Assembly (NCBI GenBank): GCA_031258665.1
Contig: JAIRML010000067.1
Location: 1 to 7,797, forward strand
DNA length: 7,797 nucleotides
DNA from: Oscillospiraceae bacterium
GTDB taxonomy: Bacteria > Bacillota > Clostridia > Oscillospirales > UBA929
Direction: 5' to 3'
Below the pieces are notes generated by a model. It worked only from the letters and a program-made list of their open reading frames with translations. It searched no databases and was not told the DNA's origin. Shown piece after piece: positions 1-6,900 of this stretch. Made by a program: the position numbers and the translations under genes. How positions within the stretch are numbered: position 1 is the stretch's first letter; each line of letters opens with the position of its first letter.

Positions 1-3000
1 CCGCTGTCCTCCACAGGCGCGATCGCCTGGGCGCTGCCGTACGCCTGCCACTCGGCCCGGTACGCCGCCGCGGACACAAACCCCGTATACCGCGCGTCGG
101 GCGCGCCGGCGTTGGGTTCCGGGCCCGCATACGGCGCCTCAGGCGCAAACACACGCAGATCCTCCCGCGTGACAGGGCGAACCGAGGCGTTGTAGGCCGT
201 AAACGCCTCGTCGTAGGAGCGCAGGCCAATCGTGCCGCTCACAAAGCGGCTGTCTTCAAACGTCGTGACAAGTTCGTCGTCCAGATATACGGCAAATCTC
301 TCCCCGTAGGCGACCACCTTCAGCGTGTAGATCTGGCCGGGCACAATGGTCCGCGCCACCTGCCTGAGATCGTGCCAGCCGCCGTCCGCATAGCCGATCA
401 CCACATGGCTGGTGCCGGCCGCGGCCGGCCCATAGCGCCCGATGCCGACGAAGTACCCGTTGTACCCGTCCGCGCCGTCCCGGAGGTCCGTCGCCCGGAG
501 CATGAGACCGCTGTTGTTGCGCGCGATGTCGTCCACCGACAGGCGGACCTCCGCGACGTAGTCGGTCCAATACGCGGCGCCGGCCACGCTCAGATAGGCC
601 TTGTGGTTTGTGCTCCGCTCGAAGCGGATGCGCGCCGGGTCGTCCCCCGCGAGGGAGACAGTGCCGTTCGGGCTGATCCACGCCCAGTCGCGCCGCATGT
701 CCTCCGGCGGGCCAAACCCGTCGTACGCCGCCGCCGGCGCGTTCGGATTGGGCGCCAGCTCGCCGCCGCCGGACACCGGGGGCAGCGCATATTCCTCGCT
801 CTCCTTCACGGCGCCGCCTATGGCCGCCCGGATCTTCACATAGTAGGTCGCCTCCGGATCCAGCCCCGTGATCTGCGCGGCGCCGCCGGTGAAGCCGGAC
901 ACCTCCGCCCGGTAGACGCCGGACTCTGTGCCGTACACCACGCGATACGGCGTCTCCTGGGCGCTGAGGTTGGTCGTCAGCCGGACCCCCGCCTCCGTCC
1001 GGCCCACGCTGCCGACGACGAGGTCGCCGATGGCTCTGCCGACGAGGACGACCTCGACGGAGGACACCGTGAGCCCGTCGGTGAAACGCAGGTTGTTCAG
1101 CTGCTCATGGCGGAACTGAAAGTCGCCGCTTGTCTTCGTCTTCAGGTTTGACACCGTGGCCGCGCCGCCGGACAGATCGATCTCCTCGCTGTACCGGCTG
1201 TTCACCAATACCCGGCCCGCGCCGGTCCCGCGGACGATGAGCCGGTAGTTCTCCGCCGCCGGCACCACCACATTGTCAAACTCGGTGTACGCCGCGCCGC
1301 CCTGCCGGACCGCGCGCCCGTCGCGCCGCACGACTGTCTCCGACGGCGCGCCGATGCGCGGAAATTGAGAGACCCTGAGCCGCCCGGCGCCGTATGGGAT
1401 CAGCTCGACCGGCTCCGTCATGGTCTCGTCATAGGGCGTGATGAACGGCTGCGGGCCGGCCATGTTGCCGTCCAGCGTCCATTCCGGGACGATCTGCCCC
1501 GTGGCCTTCAGCGTCACGGGCGCGGTCTCCGCGCTGAAGGGCTGCAGCGGGACCTGCGCCGCCTCCTCGACGGCAAAGCCCGCCGCCGGGTCGTCGTAAT
1601 CGACCACCAAACCGTAGTTCCAGCGGCTGGCCGCGTACACCTCGCGCGTCGGGTGGTCCCCATGGCGGGACACCTTCAGCTCGCGCAGGTCGTTGCCGTC
1701 CGTGCCGTCCAGACGCCGCCACTCCTCGTCGATCTTGAGGCCGTAGATCAGCGCGCCTTTCTCAATGCCGACGGAGTTGTTGTACCAGGTGGACGCCGTG
1801 ATCTCGCTGGGGAAGACCAGGTTCACCGCATCGCCGTACGTCCACACCCGGTCCACCGTGTAGTACGCGCCGGACACGACGCCCTCGCAGACCGCGCCGT
1901 TGACCGTGACAACCGGATCGACCGCCCACGCGGGGATGCGCAGCTTGAGTTCGAACGCCGCCTCGTCGCCGCCGTAGGAGAGCGCCACGGTGTCTTTGAA
2001 CGGGTAGTCCGTCTTCTGGCTGAACCGGGCCGTCTTGCCGTCGGCCACCTTGGCCGTCACCTGGTTTGGGCCGTAGGCCGTGACGGCGAGGCCGCCGCCG
2101 TACGTCGCCATCCACATCGACTGCACAAACTTCGCCCACCCCATGTGGTAGTTTGAGAAGCAGCAGTCGTACCCGCTCGGCGCGCCGAACGTGACGCTGT
2201 CGCCGTGGTCGTTGGCGAACCCGTAGCTGCCCATCGTGGCCAGCACCTGGTTTTGCTGGACAAAGTAGACATGGCCTGTCCCATCGGGCGTCGTCGCGGC
2301 GGGCAGCGCGTTGTACGCCACCCTTTCGATGTAGTCGCCGATCCACGCGTCGCCGAGGATCCTCTCGGTGATCTCCATCGAGAGCAGGTTCTCCACGATG
2401 CCGCAGGTCTCCGTGCCGCGGGTGGCGCGGTTGTCCCGCGCGGCCTCGTCCGCGTTCGGCAGCCCGTCTATGCGCCCGTGGTCGATGCCCCAGTGGAGGA
2501 TGCCGTTCGCGGCGGCGTCCCGCCACGCGGCGTCTTTGTTGTATTGGTAGTGCACGGCGGGCGTCTTGAGCCCCTGGCTCGTGTTGACCACGTGGTAGCG
2601 CGCCGTGGAGTTGTTGTAGATGTCCGCCCAGTTGTTCGTCTGACCGATCAGCGTCTCGCCGAGGCGCAACAGCCACTCCGTGTCCTCCGGGCGCTCCGCG
2701 TCGTACAGGCGGTTATACAGCCAGTAAACGCTGTCGACGTTGTCGCCGCCGCGCGCGTCCGCCCAGTTCGTGAGCCTGTATCTGGACAAATTGTCCGCCT
2801 CGTAGTGGAAATACGCCTCCATAAAGGGCAGCACGCGCGCGTCCGGCGCGCCGATGTGTTCCGTGTACCCGTAATAGTCCCGCAGCGCCAGCAGGACAGG
2901 CATGTTCGGCCACCAGTCGCCCAGGCTCGTTGGGCCGAAGGAGCCGTTTGCGCGCTGGCTGCCCAAGACGGCTTCGATCCACTGCATCGCCTCGGCTTTC

Positions 3001-3365
3001 AGCGTCTCGTCGTCCAGTGTAAACGCCAGCGCCACCAGGCCGCGCATATAGTAAGGCCCGCGCTCCCACGCCTCGCCGGAGGCGGCGCCCAGCCAGCGGC
3101 TGGTGGCCGCGTTGTACTCGTTGAACAGGTGCATGTGGCCGGTCAGGCCGTTCTTTTGCAGGAGAAGCTGGTTTTCCAGCCACCCGCTGGCGCGGACGGC
3201 CGACAGCGGCAGCGCCGCGAACGCGTCGGGCACGAGCGCCCCCTGGTTGCTGTAGTAGTTGGCGTTGCCGGCGCGCACGGCGGCGGCGGATGAAAACAGT
3301 GCGGTCTGGGCGGGCAAGAGCACCGCCAGCGCCACACACAGCGCAACGAATCTCTTGGGTCGCAT
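1..3365 (-). CDS. Secreted GH127/DUF1680 glycoside hydrolase (beta-L-arabinofuranosidase-like), multidomain, C terminus beyond window
   Basis: The frame is open without a stop from ATG 3365 to the left edge (1121 codons), and AGGAG lies 9 bases before the ATG. Residues 1-30 are a signal peptide: basic MRPKR, then a hydrophobic FVALCVALAVLLPA core, with an Ala-rich cleavage region near 27-32. Residues about 33-670 match GH127/DUF1680. RGTETC gives E319 and C321, and YDCCFSN gives C401 and C402. These align with E338, C340, C417 and C418 of Bifidobacterium HypBA1, where they bind zinc and the first Cys of the pair is the nucleophile. E307 (ADEAARD) is my candidate acid/base. Residues 673-775 look like a beta-sandwich, 776-862 like Fn3, and 876-1060 like a laminin-G/concanavalin module; a second such module begins near 1083. 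The protein is probably exported and cleaves terminal arabinofuranose-like sugars from plant polysaccharide or glycoprotein. The exact substrate is unknown, since the superfamily also includes GH146 and aceric-acid hydrolases. The family call is firm; the module calls are moderate. Confidence 0.88.
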   Translation of the reverse strand, partial: MRPKRFVALCVALAVLLPAQTALFSSAAAVRAGNANYYSNQGALVPDAFAALPLSAVRASGWLENQLLLQKNGLTGHMHLFNEYNAATSRWLGAASGEAWERGPYYMRGLVALAFTLDDETLKAEAMQWIEAVLGSQRANGSFGPTSLGDWWPNMPVLLALRDYYGYTEHIGAPDARVLPFMEAYFHYEADNLSRYRLTNWADARGGDNVDSVYWLYNRLYDAERPEDTEWLLRLGETLIGQTNNWADIYNNSTARYHVVNTSQGLKTPAVHYQYNKDAAWRDAAANGILHWGIDHGRIDGLPNADEAARDNRATRGTETCGIVENLLSMEITERILGDAWIGDYIERVAYNALPAATTPDGTGHVYFVQQNQVLATMGSYGFANDHGDSVTFGAPSGYDCCFSNYHMGWAKFVQSMWMATYGGGLAVTAYGPNQVTAKVADGKTARFSQKTDYPFKDTVALSYGGDEAAFELKLRIPAWAVDPVVTVNGAVCEGVVSGAYYTVDRVWTYGDAVNLVFPSEITASTWYNNSVGIEKGALIYGLKIDEEWRRLDGTDGNDLRELKVSRHGDHPTREVYAASRWNYGLVVDYDDPAAGFAVEEAAQVPLQPFSAETAPVTLKATGQIVPEWTLDGNMAGPQPFITPYDETMTEPVELIPYGAGRLRVSQFPRIGAPSETVVRRDGRAVRQGGAAYTEFDNVVVPAAENYRLIVRGTGAGRVLVNSRYSEEIDLSGGAATVSNLKTKTSGDFQFRHEQLNNLRFTDGLTVSSVEVVLVGRAIGDLVVGSVGRTEAGVRLTTNLSAQETPYRVVYGTESGVYRAEVSGFTGGAAQITGLDPEATYYVKIRAAIGGAVKESEEYALPPVSGGGELAPNPNAPAAAYDGFGPPEDMRRDWAWISPNGTVSLAGDDPARIRFERSTNHKAYLSVAGAAYWTDYVAEVRLSVDDIARNNSGLMLRATDLRDGADGYNGYFVGIGRYGPAAAGTSHVVIGYADGGWHDLRQVARTIVPGQIYTLKVVAYGERFAVYLDDELVTTFEDSRFVSGTIGLRSYDEAFTAYNASVRPVTREDLRVFAPEAPYAGPEPNAGAPDARYTGFVSAAAYRAEWQAYGSAQAIAPVEDS

Positions 3366-3373
3366 ATGTACAC

Positions 3374-3378
3374 ACTCC
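3374..3378 (-). promoter_or_regulatory. Ribosome binding site of the GH127-like gene
   Basis: On the minus strand AAGGAG stands upstream of ATG 3365, with 9 bases between AGGAG and the start codon. This fixes the start: the codons after it encode the basic end of a signal peptide, and no other start codon in this frame has a comparable site. Confidence 0.8.
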
Positions 3379-3412
3379 TTCTTTTTCCGCTTGGCTGCTC
3401 CTCATTTTATTT

Positions 3413-3441
3413 ATTATACAGGAAGCGCTCTCCGCCGTCTT
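3413..3441 (-). promoter_or_regulatory. Promoter of the GH127-like gene (consensus -10, weak -35)
   Basis: Read on the minus strand, TATAAT lies at 3418-3413, an exact -10 box. With a 17-base spacer the -35 position (3441-3436) reads AAGACG, which keeps only the GAC core of TTGACA. Transcription would start near 3406 and give a leader of about 40 bases. A perfect -10 with a poor -35 is typical of promoters that depend on an activator or are repressed until needed. Confidence 0.6.
3420..3433. promoter_or_regulatory. cre-like / LacI-family operator candidate
   Basis: AGGAAGCGCTCTCC matches the catabolite-responsive element pattern TGNNANCGNTNNCA at 6 of 8 fixed positions and contains the central AGCGCT palindrome. 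It sits in the spacer between -10 and -35 of the leftward promoter, where a bound CcpA or other LacI-family repressor would block polymerase. Such control is common for sugar-releasing enzymes. Both outer bases deviate from the pattern, so this is a candidate only. Confidence 0.35.
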
Positions 3442-3632
3442 TACACTTTTTTGGCGTTCATGGGCACATTTTTGATATTTGAAGCTGTCTGCCCCGTGCA
3501 AACCGGGAGATTTTTGGGTAAAGGAGACAAAACCCCAGTACAAGGACAGGGCAGCTGGCGGCGGGCGGGAAATGCAAAAATTTACAAATAGTTACACATT
3601 TGGGCTGACGATGCGGAAGATGAAACGGCCGC

Positions 3633-3648
3633 GCAAAAAATTTTTTGC
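3633..3648. repeat. Perfect 16-bp palindrome with A6T6 core
   Basis: GCAAAAAATTTTTTGC is its own reverse complement. Phased A-tracts joined as AnTn are known to bend DNA strongly. It lies about 105 bases upstream of the -35 box of the rightward promoter, so it could be an architectural or protein-binding site. A role as part of a hairpin is less likely because the GC closing stem is only two pairs. Confidence 0.5.
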
Positions 3649-3686
3649 CGCTGTTCTCCGCTGGCTTGTGAGTTTGATGGGGAAAC

Positions 3687-3708
3687 GGCGCGGATATGCG
3701 CCTTTTTT
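3687..3708 (+). terminator. Terminator-like hairpin plus T6, orphan
   Basis: GGCGCG (3687-3692) pairs with TGCGCC (3697-3702) around the loop GATA, giving five GC pairs and one G-U closing pair, followed directly by TTTTTT (3703-3708). This is the form of an intrinsic terminator on the plus strand, although the stem is short. No plus-strand gene ends upstream. It may stop antisense transcription from the GH127-like gene or a small unannotated transcript, or insulate the promoter at 3754. GGGG at 3679 and CCCC at 3712 would allow an alternative, larger fold. Confidence 0.4.
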
Positions 3709-3753
3709 GCGCCCCAAAAGACGAACAAACGGAAATGAGGGAAAAAAGGACAA

Positions 3754-3783
3754 TTGACAGTTGATTGAATTTTAAGGTATAAT
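3754..3783 (+). promoter_or_regulatory. Sigma-A-type promoter of the DUF5702 gene, exact consensus boxes
   Basis: TTGACA at 3754-3759 and TATAAT at 3778-3783 match the housekeeping consensus at all twelve positions, with an 18-base spacer. The sequence just upstream is A/G-rich. The start would fall near 3790, about 190 bases before ATG 3982. No other strong promoter was seen before the gene, so this probably drives the whole rightward operon. Confidence 0.8.
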
Positions 3784-3807
3784 TTGTTCGCCTTGTCGGA
3801 GAATCAC

Positions 3808-3870
3808 GAAGAAAAGACGCGGAATTTGGGTGAAGAAGAAGCGCAAAGAAGAGGCGCGAAGAAGAGCAGG
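3808..3870 (+). repeat. Four copies of a 13-base purine-rich repeat in the leader
   Basis: The consensus is GAAGAAGAGGCGC. Copies lie at 3808-3820 (two mismatches), 3832-3844 (one), 3845-3857 (one) and 3858-3870 (three). The last three are directly adjacent; the first is set apart by 11 bases. A shorter relative, GAAGAGG followed by TCG, occurs at 3957-3966 next to the ribosome binding site. The period of 13 is not a multiple of three, so coding constraint does not explain it. Position in the transcribed leader suggests an RNA- or DNA-binding site array. The function is unknown. Confidence 0.6.
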
Positions 3871-3928
3871 GACAACAGCGTTTTCTCATGTTTCTTCAAA
3901 AGCGGCTGAGCGCGAAGCCTTGAGGGGC

Positions 3929-3954
3929 CTCGGGCGGAGGTCACGCCGCCCGAG
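3929..3954 (+). promoter_or_regulatory. GC-rich 9-bp leader hairpin upstream of the ribosome binding site
   Basis: CTCGGGCGG (3929-3937) is perfectly complementary to CCGCCCGAG (3946-3954), with an 8-base loop. There is no T-run after it, so it is not an intrinsic terminator. It ends 15 bases before the GGAGGG of the DUF5702 gene. It could stabilise the 5' end, set translation rate or be the expression platform of a leader control element. No known riboswitch was recognised. Confidence 0.5.
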
Positions 3955-3969
3955 TCGAAGAGGTCGGTG

Positions 3970-3975
3970 GGAGGG
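3970..3975 (+). promoter_or_regulatory. Ribosome binding site that sets the DUF5702 start
   Basis: GGAGGG lies 6 bases before ATG 3982. An in-frame GTG at 3967 overlaps this site and has none of its own, so ATG 3982 is preferred, giving 1266 residues rather than 1271. Confidence 0.8.
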
Positions 3976-3981
3976 ATTGAG

Positions 3982-6900
3982 ATGAGATTTTGGGAAAGAA
4001 ATCGCGGGTCTATCTCTGTGATGCTGTCCATCATTTTGCTGCCCACGATGACGTTTGTGGGGTTGATTGTGGACTCCGCCAGGGTCGATCTGTCGCGGGC
4101 GCTGGTGGAGAGCGCCGGCGAGCTCACGACCAACGCGGCGCTGGCCAACTACGATACGGTGCTGAAGGATGTCTACGGTCTGTTTGCCATGTCGCAAAGC
4201 GCCGACGACCCGGACGCCGCCCTCCAGGAGAATCTGGAGCGATATTTCAAAAACACGCTGCAGGCGCACGACCTGCTTGAGAGCGGCGATGGGGAGCTGC
4301 AAAGCGAACTGCTGGGGCAGCTCCAAGATATATTTGCGAAATCGGGGGCACAATCGCGCGACAGTCTGCTGGATGTCGGCTACGAGGCATTCAACGCCAA
4401 GTATGTCGACGGCAGCAGCCTGGCCAATCCCAAAATTCTCAAAAGCCAGATTGTGGAATTCATGAAATACCGCGGCCCGGCCAGCATCGGGCTGAGCATC
4501 TTGGACTCGCTGTCCATTTTTAAAAAGACGAACGCGCAGGGAGAAGTGACGAATCAAAAGCTCAAAGTGGACGAGGCGCTCGGCGATCTGGGTGAGGCGA
4601 GCGGGAAGTTTTACGACGCCATCGCCACCTATGACGAACGGGTGGAGGCGTATCGGCAGGCGGAAGCGGCGTTCGAGAGCCGGATGGGGGAGATCCGATC
4701 GAAGCTGCAGGCGGCCAACGAGACGATCATCCGGTATCTGCTCATGTCTGTGGACACCGGCGATCTCACGCATGTGAAGAAACGGACGGTCCCGGTGACA
4801 AACGACGAGGGGGAAGAGATCGGCACGCGCGACGTGTATTCTCTCCAGGCCTCCGGGGAGAGCGTGTCGGTGACGGGGAGGACCGACGCGGAGTATCGGG
4901 CGCAGCTCACGGACATTGTCGGCGGCAGGGACGCCGCGGAGCGGTCGTTGTACGCGACGTTGAGCGGTGAGATCGGGAACCTGAACGCGTACGTGAGCGC
5001 CGGCGATATCCCCAAGATCAACCGGATTTTTTCCGCCTACAAGTCTTACGCGGAGTATTTGAAAAAAGTGGTGAAATTGCAGGGGAAGCTGGAAAATCCT
5101 GAGAGCGCGGAGAGTTCTGTGCAAAGTGTCTTGCAAGATATGTACGCGATTTCAGAGGCCGTCAAGGCGCAGGTGAACAACTATAAACATATGATTGATC
5201 AAAAAAGGGCGGAGGTAAACGAGGCGGTGGTGTATGCCACCCATGAGATCGTGACATTCGACGCGGCGCAAAAGGCCATCGCGGAGGAAAAAGTGCGCGA
5301 GAGCAAGTTTTTAAAACTGCTCGGCGGGGCAGACGCCATTTCTTATGCGATTGAGCAGGGGGAAAAGGTCATCGAGGAATTGAAAAAGGTGGTCAAAGAG
5401 AACAATCAGTTGGATGTTGGCAACAAAGCATACGCGTCAGAAAGCAGCGGCAACGGCGGCAAAGATGATTTTTATGCCACGATGAACAGCACATATGAGA
5501 AAAACAAGGCGATGTTTAAAGAGGACGATATCGTGGAGATCATCAGGCAGCTGCAGGCCGGAAGGGACTACCTTGGTCAGGTGAGAGAGCTTGTAGACGG
5601 ATATAGTTTCTATGGGAAGTCCATGGAGGAGAAGGCATGCGATACAGTAGACAAGGCCATCGACGCCGTCAAGGCAAAAGAAGACGTCATGGCGCTCGCG
5701 CGTCGATATGGGGAGGGGACGCTCTCAAGTGCCGCCGTCACCACAGAATGCGGTGGTTTTTTCGATCAATATGTGGTGGCAAAGGTGCGTTTGCCGGCGA
5801 AGAGCGGCACGGTGTATCTGAAAAAGATCAGCGAATCCGTGGACGGTCACGTTGTGCCGTCGTTTTACATCTATCTTGTGAGCAATTATGGCTACAAAAA
5901 AGATGAGGATACGAGCGCGGATAAGAAAATGGGAGACAACATCAAATCGAGTGCGAGCGATTTGAACAAACAGGGAAAAGAAGAGGCGGCGCTGAAGACG
6001 GATGGCGTGCAATACAGCGTGGACATTTTTGCGAATTCGCCCTCTGTTTCAGGCGGAGAATCGCCGGGGGATTTTGAAGACGTCGACAAAGACGACAAAA
6101 AGGGAGCGTCCCAGCAGTTCTCCAACATGCAGGGGGCGGCCTCCGATATTTTGGGCGTATTGGGAGGGGTGCTGGAAGACGCGCGTGACAATATTTTGGT
6201 GTCGGAATATGTCTTTCAGAACTTCTCTTATTACACCTGTGAAAAAGAGGAGGATTTTGACCCTGCCAACTACAAGACATTGACCAATGTAAAGATCAGC
6301 GGGGAGAACAATGCCATCTATCGAACGGAGATTGAGTATATTCTCTTCGGAAACCAAGGGAACAAAGAGAAGAAATTTCTCTGGTTCACGACAAAAAGCG
6401 CAACCGGGCCGGAGAGCAATGTGGCGGTCGCGAAACAGTATATCTTTGCCATTCGTTTTCTGTTCAACAGCATCTACGCGCTGACAGACAAAAAAATCGA
6501 CGCCCAGACCCTCCCCCCCGCCATGACCATCCAAGCGGCCACCTGTGGTGTGTTCCCCTACCAACTGGCGCAGGTGGTCATGAAACTGGCCCTATCGCTG
6601 GCCGAGTCGACCATAGACCTGTCAGACCTGATGGACGGCCAAAAAGTGCCGCTGTTGAAATCAGCAGACACATGGCATTGTTCTCTCGATGGGTTGATCA
6701 ATAAACTGAGGGAAGAAGCGGTGGATAATATTAAAGAGACGATAGAGAGGAAAGGAACGGAATACATAGGACAGTTGCAGGAGGCAATTGATGACGCTGG
6801 GGAATGGACTGTTGGAAAAGTAAATAATTTAAAAAGGACAATTGATAGTGAATTTACGGCTGCAGTGAGCAATACACTCAACACCGCAGCCGCATCAATG

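Larger units (their letters stand above)
3442..3753. other. Intergenic region without a convincing gene
   Basis: About 310 bases separate the two promoters. Open frames here have no ribosome binding site and no recognisable protein family. Base composition is mixed, with A/T runs beside GC-rich patches. Structure seen: a GGGT/ACCC inverted pair (3516-3519 with 3532-3535), TTACA repeated twice near 3581-3596, an A6T6 palindrome at 3633-3648 and a terminator-like hairpin at 3687-3708. The last two are listed separately. No riboswitch class that I know was recognised. Confidence 0.5.

Noticed and set aside
1762..2676. 304-codon minus-strand frame overlapping the hydrolase
   Set aside because: It is in another frame of the same strand and has extreme Arg/Gly composition. 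It is a shadow of the GC-rich coding sequence.
372..3293. Long plus-strand open frames (259, 263 and 362 codons) opposite the GH127-like gene
   Set aside because: They lie in one codon-aligned antisense frame of a GC-rich gene, where complement stops are rare. The products are Arg/Val/Ala/His-rich without any recognisable motif, and the minus-strand frame has clear catalytic motifs, a signal peptide and a ribosome binding site.
3458..3889. 143-codon minus-strand frame in the intergenic region
   Set aside because: It crosses the rightward promoter, the hairpin and the palindrome, has low-complexity Ser/Phe/Leu composition, and has no recognisable domain.
3888..3923. 11-codon leader peptide frame (ATG to TGA) before the 9-bp hairpin, suggesting attenuation
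   Set aside because: It has no well-placed ribosome binding site, no run of a regulatory amino acid, and the following hairpin lacks the T-run of an attenuator.
3790..3981. Cyclic-di-GMP riboswitch in the pilus-operon leader
   Set aside because: Fragments such as TCACG and GACGC recall the class I motif, but the conserved core and tetraloop/receptor pattern are absent, and the GACGC part is explained by the 13-base repeat.
3886..5136. 416-codon minus-strand frame opposite the start of the DUF5702 gene
   Set aside because: It is the antisense shadow of the DUF5702 coding region, with no ribosome binding site noticed and no family resemblance; it also runs across the leader hairpin.
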